Part shown: one piece after another, positions 17,643-27,290 of the stretch
Layout: every line of letters begins with the position of its first letter
Numbering within the stretch: position 1 is the first letter of the stretch
Source: Anaerolineales bacterium
Lineage (GTDB): Bacteria; Chloroflexota; Anaerolineae; Anaerolineales; Villigracilaceae
NCBI GenBank assembly: GCA_016934715.1
Contig: JAFGSI010000014.1
Location: forward strand, 1 to 64,000
Length of the DNA: 64,000 nt
Direction of reading: 5' to 3'
Position numbers and translations under genes: made by a program
The notes under the pieces: generated by a model
The model's input: only the letters and a program-made list of their open reading frames with translations
The model's database searches: none
Told to the model about the DNA's origin: nothing

Positions 17643-19436
17643 ATGGCAGATCAAGTAGTCAACGATTTTTCGGTCACCATCGCCACCGTCAATGGGTCCG
17701 GGTCGCAGACAGCCAACGTAACCCTGCTGCGGGCGTTGTTCAAGATGGGGATCCCGGTGTCGGGGAAGAACCTGTTCCCTTCCAACATCCAGGGCCTGCC
17801 GACCTGGTACACCATCCGGCTCAGCAAAAATGGCCACCTGGCCCGGCGTGACGAGCACGAGATCGTGGTTGCCCTGAACCCGGCCTCCTTCGGCCGCGAT
17901 CTGGCCGCTGTGCTTCCCGGCGGAGCCTTCTTCTACGCCGACGACATCCAGCAGTCCGTCGAGCGAACCGATATTGCGGTCTACCCGATGCCGGTCAAGG
18001 CCCTGGCACGTGCGGCCGACGTCTCGGCCAACCTGCGTGACTACATTGCCAACATGGTCTACGTCGGGGTCCTGGCCCAGATGCTGGGCATTGACCTGGG
18101 CGCCATCCAGCAAGCCCTGGACTTCCACTTCAAAGGCAAGGAGGCGCCAGTCAAGTCGAATTTAGGCGTCGTCCAGGCCGCCCGCGATTGGGCCGCCGAG
18201 AATCTGAAGAAGTCCGACCCCTATATGTGCGAACCGATGAACGCCACGGACGGCTACATCATGTCCGATGGCAATACCGCTGCTGCCCTGGGCGCCATCT
18301 ACGGCGGGGTCCAGTTCGCGGCCTGGTACCCGATCACGCCAGCCTCCTCGCTGGCCGAATCGCTCAACGTCTACCTGCCCCAGTTGCGCAAGACCGCCAA
18401 CGACAAGCAGACCTACGCTGTTCTGCAGGCTGAGGACGAACTCTCGGCCATCGGCATGGCGGTCGGGGCCGGCTGGGCTGGTCTGCGAGCGATGACCTCC
18501 ACCTCGGGTCCTGGCGTCAGCCTGATGACCGAGTACGCCGGGCTGGCCTACCAGGCCGAGGTGCCGATCGTCGTCTGGGACGTTCAGCGCACCGGCCCCA
18601 GCACCGGCCTGCCTACCCGCACCGCCCAGGGTGACCTGACCCAGGTTTACTTCCTGGGCCACGGGGACAGCCAACAGGTCATGCTCCTGCCGGCCTCGGT
18701 CCAGGAATGCTTTGAGTTCGGCTGGCGGGCTTTCGACCTGGCCGAGCGCCTGCAGGCCCCGGTCTTTGTCATGTCTGACCTCGACCTGGGCATGAACCAG
18801 TGGATGACCAGGCCCTTCGAATACCCTGGTCAGCCGATGGACCGCGGCAAGGTCCTGTGGGAAAAGGATCTGGAAGAATTGAATGGCGTCTGGGCGCGCT
18901 ACAAAGATCTGGACGGGGACGGCATCCCCTACCGGACCGTGGCGGGCAACCGCCACCCGGCAGCCGCCTATTTCACCCGCGGCACCGGACATGACGAACA
19001 CGCCCAATATTCCGAGGATCCCGCCACCTGGGAAGCCAACCTGGCCCGGATGAAGAAGAAATACGGAACCGCTCGGACCCTGGTCCCCAAACCGGTCATC
19101 GATACGCTCCAGGGCGCCGAGATCGGGATCCTTTCCTTTGGCTCGAACGATCCGGCCGTGGAAGAGGCCCGGATTCTTTTAAACCAGGCCGGGGGTCCAC
19201 AGAGCGACTATCTGCGCCTGCGGGCTCTACCCTGCACCCAGGAAGTCAGCGAATTCATCAAGAGCCATGCACGCGTCTATATCGTCGAGAACAACCGCGA
19301 TGGCCAGCTGCGCCAGATCCTGTCGGCGGCCATTCCTGACCAGGCCCCCAGGCTGCGTTCTGCCTGCCACGCCGACGGCCTGCCCCTGACCGCCGAATGG
19401 GTCCGGGATGCCATTCTGGCCCAGGAGGAGGATTAA
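17643..19436 (+). CDS. korA: 2-oxoacid:ferredoxin oxidoreductase, fused gamma-alpha subunit
   Basis: A 597-residue subunit whose first 190 residues are the gamma domain (NGSGSQTANVTLLRALFKMG) and the rest the alpha (pyrimidine-binding) part of a 2-oxoacid:ferredoxin oxidoreductase. Landmarks are WYPITPASSLAESL, VLQAEDELSAIGMAVGA, TSTSGPGVSLMTEYAGLA and RTGPSTGLPTR. With the beta subunit it converts a 2-oxoacid and CoA to acyl-CoA, CO2 and reduced ferredoxin, or runs in reverse. The alpha subunit ends 1 nt before the beta ATG. The substrate (2-oxoglutarate, pyruvate or branched-chain) cannot be fixed by eye. No separate ferredoxin-like delta subunit is adjacent. Confidence 0.93.
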   Translation: MADQVVNDFSVTIATVNGSGSQTANVTLLRALFKMGIPVSGKNLFPSNIQGLPTWYTIRLSKNGHLARRDEHEIVVALNPASFGRDLAAVLPGGAFFYADDIQQSVERTDIAVYPMPVKALARAADVSANLRDYIANMVYVGVLAQMLGIDLGAIQQALDFHFKGKEAPVKSNLGVVQAARDWAAENLKKSDPYMCEPMNATDGYIMSDGNTAAALGAIYGGVQFAAWYPITPASSLAESLNVYLPQLRKTANDKQTYAVLQAEDELSAIGMAVGAGWAGLRAMTSTSGPGVSLMTEYAGLAYQAEVPIVVWDVQRTGPSTGLPTRTAQGDLTQVYFLGHGDSQQVMLLPASVQECFEFGWRAFDLAERLQAPVFVMSDLDLGMNQWMTRPFEYPGQPMDRGKVLWEKDLEELNGVWARYKDLDGDGIPYRTVAGNRHPAAAYFTRGTGHDEHAQYSEDPATWEANLARMKKKYGTARTLVPKPVIDTLQGAEIGILSFGSNDPAVEEARILLNQAGGPQSDYLRLRALPCTQEVSEFIKSHARVYIVENNRDGQLRQILSAAIPDQAPRLRSACHADGLPLTAEWVRDAILAQEED

Positions 19437-19437
19437 C

Positions 19438-20481
19438 ATGACCACCCCCGTCAACCCCGCTCAGGTCAACCGCGCCGGCCTCGGCCGCGCCGACTACCGC
19501 GGCCAGCCGAGTACGCTCTGCCAGGGCTGCGGTCACAATTCGATCGCAAACCAGGTCGTCAACGTCGCCTACGAACTGGGCATCGTTCCTGAAAACATCA
19601 TGAAGTTCAGCGGTATCGGCTGCTCATCGAAGAGCCCGGCCTATTTCCTGAACCGCTCCTTCGGCTTTAATGGGCTGCACGGCCGGATGGCCAGCCTGGC
19701 CACCGGGGCGCTTTTCGCCGACACCTCGGTGCACGCGCTGGGCGTCTCCGGCGATGGCGACACCGCCTCAATCGGCATGGGCGGCTTCAAGCACCTGATC
19801 CGCCGCAACGCTCCGATGACCTACATCGTGGAAAACAACGGCGTCTATGGCCTGACCAAAGGACAGTTCTCGGCCACCGCCGAGGTCGGCCTGAACCTCA
19901 AACACCAGGGCACCAACCAGTACATGCCGGTCGACATCTGCATGGAGGCTCTGGCCGCCAGTGCCACTTTCGTGGCCCGCTCCTTCGCCGGTGACCCCAA
20001 ACAGCTCAAGGAGTTGCTCAAAGCCGCCCTGAGCCACAACGGCATCGCAGTGCTCGATGTCATCAGCCCATGTGTCACCTTCAATAACCAGGAGAACGCC
20101 TTCCACTCGTACAGTTGGAGCAAGGACCACTCAGCCCCACTGCACGAGATCTCCTTCATTCCCAAACTGGCCGAGATCCGGCTGGAGGAGGAATTCGAGG
20201 AGGGCACGGTCAAGGAGGTCACCATGCACGATGGCTCGGTGATCCTGATCAAGAAACTCGAAAAAGAGTACGATCCCACCAGCCGGGCGAACGCCTTCCA
20301 GATGATCGAAGAGGCAACCGCCAACAACTGGCTGGTGACCGGTTTGATCTATATCAACTCGGAGAAACCCACCCTGACCGACCTGTACCACCTGCCTGAG
20401 ACGGCCCTCAACCGCCTGGGCGAATCGGACCTGCGACCGGCCCGCACGACGCTCGAGCGGATCAATGCACTGATGTTTTAA
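19438..20481 (+). CDS. korB: 2-oxoacid:ferredoxin oxidoreductase beta subunit
   Basis: A 347-residue TPP-binding subunit. LCQGCGHNSI and GIGCSSK supply cluster cysteines and FHALGVSGDGDTASIG-type sequence (SGDGDTASIG, then ENNGVYGLTKGQ) forms the TPP-Mg site. AGGAGGATTAAC immediately precedes the ATG at 19438. It pairs with the upstream gamma-alpha gene. In an anaerobe this complex links central carbon metabolism to reduced ferredoxin, which fits the nearby fermentation-type genes. The long C-terminal segment (after about 250) is charged and not cofactor-binding. Confidence 0.94.
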   Translation: MTTPVNPAQVNRAGLGRADYRGQPSTLCQGCGHNSIANQVVNVAYELGIVPENIMKFSGIGCSSKSPAYFLNRSFGFNGLHGRMASLATGALFADTSVHALGVSGDGDTASIGMGGFKHLIRRNAPMTYIVENNGVYGLTKGQFSATAEVGLNLKHQGTNQYMPVDICMEALAASATFVARSFAGDPKQLKELLKAALSHNGIAVLDVISPCVTFNNQENAFHSYSWSKDHSAPLHEISFIPKLAEIRLEEEFEEGTVKEVTMHDGSVILIKKLEKEYDPTSRANAFQMIEEATANNWLVTGLIYINSEKPTLTDLYHLPETALNRLGESDLRPARTTLERINALMF

Positions 20482-20497
20482 CGTGGACTGTTTTTGA

Positions 20498-20540
20498 TTC
20501 AAGAAATTCGCCGGGGTCCATTCCCGGCGAATTTCTTGAA
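20498..20540 (+). terminator. Long perfect hairpin after korB
   Basis: An 18-bp perfect stem (20498-20515 with 20523-20540; arms begin TTCAAGAAATTCGCCGGG) and a 7-nt loop GTCCATT, 17 nt after the korB stop. No T-run follows on either strand, so it may block 3' exonucleases or terminate by another route. Confidence 0.6.
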
Positions 20541-20574
20541 CCCCGAGATTCCTCCCACCTGGGATGGAGAGGGT

Positions 20575-20580
20575 TATAAT
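20575..20580 (+). promoter_or_regulatory. Candidate -10 box for arfB
   Basis: A perfect TATAAT lies 36 nt before the arfB ATG; no good -35 is seen. It may serve arfB, which follows the korB hairpin. Confidence 0.4.
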
Positions 20581-20615
20581 CAATTCGGAAGATCATTTTG
20601 TACTTCAGCTTCCGT

Positions 20616-21035
20616 ATGATCCAGATCACTTCCACCATCAGCATCGCCGAAAGCGAGATCCAACTTGAGTTCACCCGCGCCTCCGGCCCGGGTGGGCAGA
20701 ACGTGAATAAGGTGTCCACCGCCGTCCAGCTGCGTTTCGACCTGCACAACTCTGCCTCCCTGCCAGAGGATGTCAAGGCACGGCTGGCGAGGTTGGCCGG
20801 CAGACGGATGACAGCCGATGGAATCCTGGTCCTGGAGGCCCAGCGCTTCCGCAGCCAGGAGCAGAATCGGGTCGAGGTGATCCGGCGGTTCAGCGAGCTG
20901 GTTCGCAGAGCCGCGGTCCGGCCGAAGAGGCGTCACCCGACGCGGCCGAGCGCGGCCTCCCGGGCCCGCAGGGTGGAGGCCAAGAGGCGCCGGGGGGAGA
21001 TCAAGCGGCTGCGGAAGATCAATCCCAATGATTGA
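20616..21035 (+). CDS. arfB: Peptidyl-tRNA hydrolase ArfB (ribosome rescue)
   Basis: A 139-residue RF-1-like protein with the catalytic GGQ loop (RASGPGGQNVNKVST) near residue 25 and the basic C-terminal tail (RRVEAKRRRGEIKRLRKI) that enters the mRNA channel. It releases peptides from ribosomes stalled without a stop codon. Length matches E. coli ArfB/YaeJ (140). The ATG at 20616 gives the usual family N-terminus (MIQITSTISI); an upstream TTG at 20598 is less likely. There is no Shine-Dalgarno. Confidence 0.94.
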   Translation: MIQITSTISIAESEIQLEFTRASGPGGQNVNKVSTAVQLRFDLHNSASLPEDVKARLARLAGRRMTADGILVLEAQRFRSQEQNRVEVIRRFSELVRRAAVRPKRRHPTRPSAASRARRVEAKRRRGEIKRLRKINPND

Positions 21036-21127
21036 TCTTTGGTCCTCCAAACCATGCCCCTGTTCTCTCGAATGGCCCTTCTTTCGATCCGGGATGATCC
21101 CCCGATCCCGGATCAAGGGACAACCCA

Positions 21128-21133
21128 TACACT
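21128..21133 (+). promoter_or_regulatory. Candidate -10 box for the EamA gene
   Basis: TACACT lies 9 nt before the ATG at 21143, with an AT-rich spacer and no Shine-Dalgarno. The predicted transcript would carry a 2-3 nt leader. Confidence 0.4.
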
Positions 21134-21142
21134 AATTAATTA

Positions 21143-22015
21143 ATGAAACACGACTCCCTGCTCGGCATCCTTGCCGGCCTGGCCGCCACCGCCATCTGGG
21201 GCGGGATGTACGTGGTCAGCAAGGTCGTCATGGCCGTCATCCCACCTTTCTCGCTGATCGTCCTGCGGCTGGCCCTGGGGATTCTGACCCTGGGGATCAT
21301 TGCCCTGATCCGGAAAAACTGGCGGGTGACGGCCGGGCAGTTCTGGAGCATCTTCGCCGTCGGGCTGGTCGGTTATGGGATCTCGCTCGGATTCCAATTT
21401 GTCGGTACGGACCTCTCGACAGCTGCCAATGGCTCACTGGTCACCTCGGCCACCCCGGCCTTCGTCCTGCTCTTCGCCGCGATCCTGCTGAAGGAGAAGA
21501 TCACCTCCCGTCGGCTGATTGCGCTGCTCGTAGCCACCCTGGGTGTCCTGGCGGTCATCGACCCGCGCTCCGCCCAGCTCTCCTCCCGGCTGTTCTGGGG
21601 CAACCTGAGCCTGGTCGCCGCCGCCCTGACTTGGGCATTGTACTCGGTCCTGGTGCGCAGATTGACCCGCGAGGTGGACGTGCTCTCCACCAGCCTGATC
21701 GCCTTCGCCGGCGGCCTGCCGGTCTGCCTCCCGCTGGGGGCCTGGGAAGCAGCCACGCGGGGCTATGGGGCGATCAGCCCGGGCGTGGTCGCAGGGGTGT
21801 TGTTCGTCGGCGTCATCTCCACTGCTCTGGCCATGTTCTTATGGAACACCGCCTTTGCCCGCTTGGAGGCGAGTCTTGCCTCCCTGACCTTCTTCGCCCA
21901 GCCGGTCGTCGGAACGCTCCTGGGCGTGATCTTTCTGGGGGAGCAGATCACCTCCCTATTTCTCGCCGGGGGTTTTTTGATCGGGATCGGATTGCTCATC
22001 GCAAGCAAAGATTAA
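21143..22015 (+). CDS. EamA/DMT-superfamily transporter
   Basis: A 290-residue ten-helix membrane protein made of two EamA repeats (about 8-140 and 150-288). Typical features are AATAIWGGMYVVSK at the start, ALTWALYSVLVRRL opening the second repeat and FLGEQITSLFLAGGFLIGIGLL near the end. The family exports amino acids, nucleosides or other metabolites; the substrate cannot be predicted. The ATG at 21143 lacks a Shine-Dalgarno and follows a TACACT box by 9 nt. Its stop lies inside the shared terminator stem with pyk. Confidence 0.9.
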   Translation: MKHDSLLGILAGLAATAIWGGMYVVSKVVMAVIPPFSLIVLRLALGILTLGIIALIRKNWRVTAGQFWSIFAVGLVGYGISLGFQFVGTDLSTAANGSLVTSATPAFVLLFAAILLKEKITSRRLIALLVATLGVLAVIDPRSAQLSSRLFWGNLSLVAAALTWALYSVLVRRLTREVDVLSTSLIAFAGGLPVCLPLGAWEAATRGYGAISPGVVAGVLFVGVISTALAMFLWNTAFARLEASLASLTFFAQPVVGTLLGVIFLGEQITSLFLAGGFLIGIGLLIASKD

Positions 22016-22053
22016 ACCTGTCAGGGCGACCAGCTGGTCGCCCCGACAGGTTT
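22014..22053. terminator. Bidirectional terminator between EamA gene and pyk
   Basis: AAACCTGTC-A-GGGCGACCAG and its complement form a 20-bp stem with one mismatch (22023/22044), flanked by A- and T-runs on both sides. It serves both converging genes; the EamA stop codon is within the left arm. Confidence 0.85.
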
Positions 22054-22058
22054 CCATT

Positions 22059-23489
22059 TTAACCGATCGTATGCAGAAAGGCCATGTTCGGTGGCCGGAC
22101 CTCCTTGAGCGGAAAACCCGCCACCAGCACCACCTGGTCGCCGGTTTTGACCATCCCGGATTGTTTCAGAGCCGCCTCGACGTGGGCGAGCATGGCCTCG
22201 ACCGTATCGGCGAACGGAACCCGGTTGGACGTGACGCCCCAGATGAAACCCAGGCGGGTGTAGGTGTCGCTCTCCGGCGTAAAGGCCAGGATCGGGACCC
22301 GCGGGCGCGCCTTGGCCATCAGGATCGCCGACCGCCCGGTGCGGGTGAAGACGGCAATCGCCGTAACATCGCGATCGTGGGCCAGTTCGCGCGCCGCATA
22401 GGCTACCGCTAGGGCATCCTCCCGGATGACCTTCATCTCTTCGTGGTGCCCCCAGACATCCGTTTCCACTTCGGCGTGCCGGACCACCCGGTCCATCATC
22501 GCCACGCTCTCGACCGGGTATTTCCCCACCGCTGTCTCTGCCGAAAGCATGACCGCATCCGTGCCGTCGAAGACCGCATTGGCCACGTCGGAGGTCTCGG
22601 CCCGGGTCGGCAGCGGGTTGGAGATCATTGATTCGAGCATCTGTGTAGCCGTGATCACCAGCTTGCCCATCTGGTTGGCCTGGCGGATGATGCGCTTCTG
22701 TGCCACCGGGACGTCTTCAGGCGCCATCTCGACCCCCAGGTCGCCGCGCGCCACCATGACCCCGTCCGCCGCCTGCAAGATGGCGTCCAGGCTCTCAAGC
22801 GCTTCCGGTCGTTCCAGTTTGGCGATCACCAGCGGGTCCTTTTTCGGCCGGGCGGCTTCGATCGCTGCCCGGACCGTCAGCACATCCCGGGCAGAACGGA
22901 CAAACGAAACCGCCACCCCATCCAACCCGAGCTCCAGGCCGAAGGCCAGGTCTTCGGCATCCTTGCCGGTAAAGGCCGGGATGTCAAGGATCGTGCCTGG
23001 CAGGTTGATGCCCTTGTGAGACGACAGGCTGCCTCCGGTCTCGACCCGGGCAGAAAGATGCCCGCTTCCTACCCCTGCCACGCGCAGGGCGATCCGCCCG
23101 TCATCCAGCAGGATGCGCCCCTCCACCTGGACACTGGTAAACAACTCCGGAAAGTCGACCGGGATGAGGGCCTGGGCGCCGACCTGGGTGGGGAGATCGC
23201 CTGTCGTGGAATAAAGGATCACTTCCTGCCCCTCCGCCAGTTCGAGTGGCGGATCCAGCTTCCCGACCCGGATCTTGGGCCCCTGCAGGTCCTGCAGAAT
23301 GGCCAGAGGCCTGCCCAGGCGGCCGGCAACGGCCCGCAGTCTTGCGCTCCAGGCTGCGTGCTCGGCATGGGTGCCATGCGAGAAATTCAACCGGGCAACA
23401 TTCATCCCAGCCTGCAGCAGGCGTTCGATCACGGCCTCGTCCTGGCTGGCCGGACCGATCGTGGCAACGATCTTGGCTTTGCGTTCCAT
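22059..23489 (-). CDS. pyk: Pyruvate kinase
   Basis: A 476-residue glycolytic enzyme that makes pyruvate and ATP from phosphoenolpyruvate and ADP. The start MERKAKIVATIGPAS, NFSHGTH, the active-site VIAKLERPEALES segment and VMVARGDLGVEMAPEDV are all standard. Family length is about 470. The start at 23489 is chosen over 23546 by homology and because a perfect minus-strand TATAAT lies 6 nt upstream, predicting a leaderless mRNA. It could also be read through from the CoA-transferase gene 47 nt upstream. Confidence 0.96.
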   Translation of the reverse strand: MERKAKIVATIGPASQDEAVIERLLQAGMNVARLNFSHGTHAEHAAWSARLRAVAGRLGRPLAILQDLQGPKIRVGKLDPPLELAEGQEVILYSTTGDLPTQVGAQALIPVDFPELFTSVQVEGRILLDDGRIALRVAGVGSGHLSARVETGGSLSSHKGINLPGTILDIPAFTGKDAEDLAFGLELGLDGVAVSFVRSARDVLTVRAAIEAARPKKDPLVIAKLERPEALESLDAILQAADGVMVARGDLGVEMAPEDVPVAQKRIIRQANQMGKLVITATQMLESMISNPLPTRAETSDVANAVFDGTDAVMLSAETAVGKYPVESVAMMDRVVRHAEVETDVWGHHEEMKVIREDALAVAYAARELAHDRDVTAIAVFTRTGRSAILMAKARPRVPILAFTPESDTYTRLGFIWGVTSNRVPFADTVEAMLAHVEAALKQSGMVKTGDQVVLVAGFPLKEVRPPNMAFLHTIG

Positions 23490-23495
23490 GGCAAT

Positions 23496-23501
23496 ATTAT
23501 A
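23496..23501 (-). promoter_or_regulatory. -10 box of pyk (leaderless)
   Basis: Minus-strand TATAAT separated by exactly 6 nt from the pyk ATG, so +1 would be the A of the start codon. No consensus -35 is visible. Confidence 0.55.
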
Positions 23502-23536
23502 ACCTTCGGGGCGGTCCAGTGGGCCGCCCCGAGTGA

Positions 23537-24847
23537 TCAAATCCAATTAAGTTCTTCGGCCTGCTTCTTGAGATCAGCCCGGAAGTCGGGATGGGCGATG
23601 CCGATCAGCGCCAGGGCCCGCTGTCGGACCGACCTGCCATACAGATCGGCCACGCCGTATTCGGTCACAATATAATGGACGTGATTGCGGCTGGTAACCA
23701 CGCCGGCGCCCTGCTTGAGCATCGGGACGATCTTGCTGATCACCGAGCCATCCTTCATCATATTCGTGGATGGCATGGCAATGATCGGCACGCCGCCCTT
23801 CGAGCGCGAGGCGCCGTAGACGAAATCCAGCTGTCCGCCAACACCGCTGAAGAACCTGGGGCCGATGCTGTCAGCGCACACCTGGCCGGTCAGGTCGACC
23901 TCGATGGCTGAATTGATCGCCACCATGCGCTCGTTCTGGGCGATCACGAACGGATCGTTCACATACTCGGTGCGGTGGAATTCGCACAAGGGATTGTCAT
24001 CGACCCAATCGTAGATCCGCTGCGTCCCGAGGATGAAACCGACGACGATCTTCCCGGTGTGGAGGGTTTTGCGGGCGTTGTTGATGACACCCGCCTCGAC
24101 CAGGCCAACGACGCCATCGGAGATCATTTCGCTGTGGACACCCAGGTCCTTCTTGGTGTACAGGTAATTCAGTACGGCATCCGGGATGGCGCCGATCCCC
24201 ATCTGCATGGTGGCCCCATCGGGGATCAATTCCGCAATATAGCCGGCGACCTTCTCATAAACCTCGTTCGGGCCTTCCTCGGCCATCTTCTGCTCGGGGA
24301 TCGGATAATCGACCGGAACAATATGAGTCAGGCGGCTGACATGAATAAACGAATCGCCCAGCGTGCGGGGCATCTTCTCGTTGACCTCCGCGAGGATAAT
24401 CCTGGCCGACTCGGCCGGCGACTTGGTCAGGCCAACCTCGACGCCCAGGGAGCAGAAGCCGTGCTCGTCTGGAGGGGAGACGTGGACCATGGCCACGTCC
24501 ACAGGCAGGATGCCGTTCTTGAACAGCAGGGGAAACTCGGAGAGCAAGATCGGCGTGAAATCCGCCCGGCCTTCCCAGACCGCCTTACGGATGTTGGCGC
24601 TGATGAAGAGGGCGTTGACCCGCAGGTGGCCCTCCATCTCCGGTTTGACGTAGTCAGCTGAGCCCACGGACAGCGCCTGACAGATTTCCACATCCTGCAG
24701 GTCAGGAGCATACGCGACCAGGGCGGCGAGCAGTTTCTGAGGCACCGAGACGTTGCCGGTCATGAAGACGCGATTGCCCGATTGGATCGAACGGACAGCC
24801 TCATCTGCGGTGGTGACACGAGATTTGTAAATTGCATTCCAGTCCAT
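23537..24847 (-). CDS. Acetyl-CoA hydrolase / 4-hydroxybutyrate CoA-transferase family
   Basis: A 436-residue class I CoA-transferase of the ACH1/Cat family. Landmarks are VSVPQKLLAALVAYAP, QMGIGAIPDAVL and the segment AINSAIEVDLTGQVCAD holding the catalytic glutamate, followed by GVGGQLDF. It would swap CoA between acyl-CoA and acetate (or 4-hydroxybutyrate, butyrate). In a fermenter this yields acetate or activates short acids. AGAAGGTAAAA precedes the ATG; it starts 9 nt after ald, so both are co-translated from one mRNA. The exact acid is not predictable by eye. Confidence 0.9.
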   Translation of the reverse strand: MDWNAIYKSRVTTADEAVRSIQSGNRVFMTGNVSVPQKLLAALVAYAPDLQDVEICQALSVGSADYVKPEMEGHLRVNALFISANIRKAVWEGRADFTPILLSEFPLLFKNGILPVDVAMVHVSPPDEHGFCSLGVEVGLTKSPAESARIILAEVNEKMPRTLGDSFIHVSRLTHIVPVDYPIPEQKMAEEGPNEVYEKVAGYIAELIPDGATMQMGIGAIPDAVLNYLYTKKDLGVHSEMISDGVVGLVEAGVINNARKTLHTGKIVVGFILGTQRIYDWVDDNPLCEFHRTEYVNDPFVIAQNERMVAINSAIEVDLTGQVCADSIGPRFFSGVGGQLDFVYGASRSKGGVPIIAMPSTNMMKDGSVISKIVPMLKQGAGVVTSRNHVHYIVTEYGVADLYGRSVRQRALALIGIAHPDFRADLKKQAEELNWI

Positions 24848-24856
24848 TTTTACCTT

Positions 24857-25933
24857 CTATTTTGTCAAGCGCGAGAGGTGGACCATTTCACCCGCAAGGG
24901 TGTTAATCGCCCGCTCGAGGCTGGGATTCTTTTTGATCGCACCTTCGACGCCAAGATCAGCGATGTCCAGGATGTATGCTATGGCCGCATTGACAAAGGC
25001 ATGGGTGGCCGTACGGGCAACAACGCCGGGCATGTTGGGAACGCAGTAATGAATGACGCCCTCTTCGAGGTAACTGGGCAGTTCATGAGTAGTTGGCCGG
25101 GAGGTCTCGACACATCCCCCCTCATCGATGCTGGCATCGATGATCACCGAGCGCGGTTTCATGCTGCGAACCAGCTCGCGTGTCACCAGGATCGGGGCGC
25201 GCTGGCCCGGGAGAAGCACAGCGCCCACGAGCACGTCGCTATAGCTGCAGACCAATTCCAGGTTGCGCTCGGTAGCCATCATCGTCACCGCGGTCGGGAT
25301 GTGGCGGGCGAAATGCTGCAGCGCTTCCAGGTCATTGTCGAGCACGGTCACATGGGCACCTGCCCCCAGGAAAGAGCGCGCTGCGTAGGTGCCAAAGACG
25401 CCTCCCCCCAGGATGGCCACTTCGGCCGGTGGAACACTCGGTACGCCGCCCAGCAGGATGCCCTTGCCGCCGTAATTGTTCTGCAGCAGGCGCGAGGCAA
25501 CCTCGGCGCACATCGCCCCGCCGATCTGGCTCAATGGTCGCAAGACCGGCAAGGTGCCATCGGGCATTTCGATCTGCTCGTAGGCGATCGAGGTGATCTT
25601 CTTCTCAAGCAGGACGTCAATCTTGCTCTGATTGGCCGAGGCCAGGTGCAGCAGTCCGGCGATGATCGAATCGGCGCGCAGCCAGTCGATTTCTTCGTCG
25701 AGGGGGCGCGCCACCTTGAGCAGCAGGTCCGCCCGGCCGTAGGCTTCCTCGGCCGAATAGACGACCCGGGCACCGGCACGCTCATATTCCTGATCGGTGA
25801 ACCCCGCTCCTTGACCGGCCTCGTGCTCGATATACACATCGTGGCCGTTCTGGCACAGGATCTGAACTCCCGCGGGCGAAAGCCCGACCCTGTTTTCGAA
25901 CGGACGGCGTTCTTTCGGGATGCCAACGTTCAT
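24857..25933 (-). CDS. ald: Alanine dehydrogenase
   Basis: A 358-residue NAD-dependent alanine dehydrogenase (pyruvate + NH3 + NADH to alanine). NVGIPKERRPFENRVGLSP opens the AlaDH/PNT N-terminal domain and VAILGGGVFGTYAARSFLG is the Rossmann dinucleotide loop; DEGGCVETSRPTTH is a family block. It could drain pyruvate and ammonium into alanine. GGAGGTAAGC precedes the ATG. It sits between ornithine aminotransferase and a CoA transferase, suggesting an amino-acid fermentation unit. Confidence 0.93.
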   Translation of the reverse strand: MNVGIPKERRPFENRVGLSPAGVQILCQNGHDVYIEHEAGQGAGFTDQEYERAGARVVYSAEEAYGRADLLLKVARPLDEEIDWLRADSIIAGLLHLASANQSKIDVLLEKKITSIAYEQIEMPDGTLPVLRPLSQIGGAMCAEVASRLLQNNYGGKGILLGGVPSVPPAEVAILGGGVFGTYAARSFLGAGAHVTVLDNDLEALQHFARHIPTAVTMMATERNLELVCSYSDVLVGAVLLPGQRAPILVTRELVRSMKPRSVIIDASIDEGGCVETSRPTTHELPSYLEEGVIHYCVPNMPGVVARTATHAFVNAAIAYILDIADLGVEGAIKKNPSLERAINTLAGEMVHLSRLTK

Positions 25934-25984
25934 GCTTACCTCCGGAGAAAAATGGGCCTCCGATCTGACTCGGAAGCCTGAAAA

Positions 25985-27187
25985 TCATGCCATCTGCAGG
26001 GTCTCGCGAATGCGCGGCAGGGCCCAGTCAACGATCGTCCGATCGATGATCAGTGGCGGCGCAAAGCGGATCACGTAATCATGGGTTTCCTTGGCCAGGA
26101 TGCCCCTGGCCTGCAGCATTTCGCAGAAGCGCCGCGCTCCGCCTGATTCCTGGTTCAGTTCGACACCGATCAAAAGCCCCAAGCCGCGCACTTCCTTGAC
26201 GTGTGGACTGAGGATCTCTTCCAACTGCTCAATGAAATACGCTCCCATCCGGGCGGCATTCTCGATCATGCCTTCTTCGACCAGGACGCGCAGGGAAGCC
26301 CGCCCGACCGCGGCCGCCAGTGGATTTCCGCCAAAGGTCGAGCCGTGCTCGCCGGGGGTGAACAATCCCAGGATCTCTCGATCGGCCAGCACCGCTGAGA
26401 CCGGGTAGAACCCGCCCGAGAGCGCCTTGCCAATCACGGTCACGTCAGGACGCACTCCTTCGTGCTGGGCGGCGAAAAACTTCCCGGTCCGGCCAAGACC
26501 GGTTTGGATCTCGTCGGCGATCAGCAGGACCCGGTTCTTCCGGCAGATCTCCGCCACCTGCTGCAGGTATCCCGCCGGCGGGACGATCACCCCACCTTCG
26601 CCCTGGACCGGCTCGATCAGGACGGCTGCCGTGTCGGGCGTGATCGCAGCGGCGATCGCCTCCACATCCCCATAGGGGACCGTGAGGAAGCCGGGTGTGA
26701 AGGGCCCGAAATCGTCGCGGTAGTGCGGCTCGGTCGAAAAGGACACGGTGGTGATCGTCCGGCCGTGGAAATTCCCGGCGCAGGTGATGATCTCGGCCTG
26801 GTGGCGCGGGACTTTCTTCACCTGGTAGGCCCACTTGCGGGCCAGCTTCAGGGCCGTCTCGATCGCTTCGGCTCCCGAGTTCATCGGCAGAGACATCTGG
26901 TAGCCGCTTAGTTCGGAAAGCTCCTTGTAGAACAGGGGCAGCTGGTCATTGCGAAAAGCACGCGAGGCCAGGGGTAGTTTGCGGGCCTGATCAAGCATCG
27001 CCTCCAGGATCTTGGGATGGACGTGACCCTGGTTGATGGCCGAATAGGCCGAGAGGCAGTCCAGGTATTTCTTGTCCTCCACATCGTAGACCCAGACCCC
27101 CTCGCCGCGGGTCAGGACGACATCGAGCGGGTGGTAGTTGTGGGCACCGTACTGATCTTCAAGTCGAATGAATTCCTGCGTGTTCAT
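25985..27187 (-). CDS. rocD: Ornithine aminotransferase
   Basis: A 400-residue PLP enzyme of class III. It converts ornithine and 2-oxoglutarate to glutamate semialdehyde and glutamate. The start [23 protein letters not shown] is very characteristic of RocD. Other marks are [21 protein letters not shown] and the PLP lysine in [27 protein letters not shown] precedes ATG. It follows argF, whose product is citrulline (or ornithine in the catabolic direction), and precedes ald, so the order suggests ornithine breakdown. Confidence 0.95.
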   Translation of the reverse strand: MNTQEFIRLEDQYGAHNYHPLDVVLTRGEGVWVYDVEDKKYLDCLSAYSAINQGHVHPKILEAMLDQARKLPLASRAFRNDQLPLFYKELSELSGYQMSLPMNSGAEAIETALKLARKWAYQVKKVPRHQAEIITCAGNFHGRTITTVSFSTEPHYRDDFGPFTPGFLTVPYGDVEAIAAAITPDTAAVLIEPVQGEGGVIVPPAGYLQQVAEICRKNRVLLIADEIQTGLGRTGKFFAAQHEGVRPDVTVIGKALSGGFYPVSAVLADREILGLFTPGEHGSTFGGNPLAAAVGRASLRVLVEEGMIENAARMGAYFIEQLEEILSPHVKEVRGLGLLIGVELNQESGGARRFCEMLQARGILAKETHDYVIRFAPPLIIDRTIVDWALPRIRETLQMA

Positions 27188-27290
27188 GGTTTGCCATTCC
27201 TTCTAAGGTTCAGGTTCAGCCCCGAGCGCCACGCAGTCGAGAGGCCTTTCGATGGATAATGAGAATCGGATGCCGGGCGATCACCCAACT

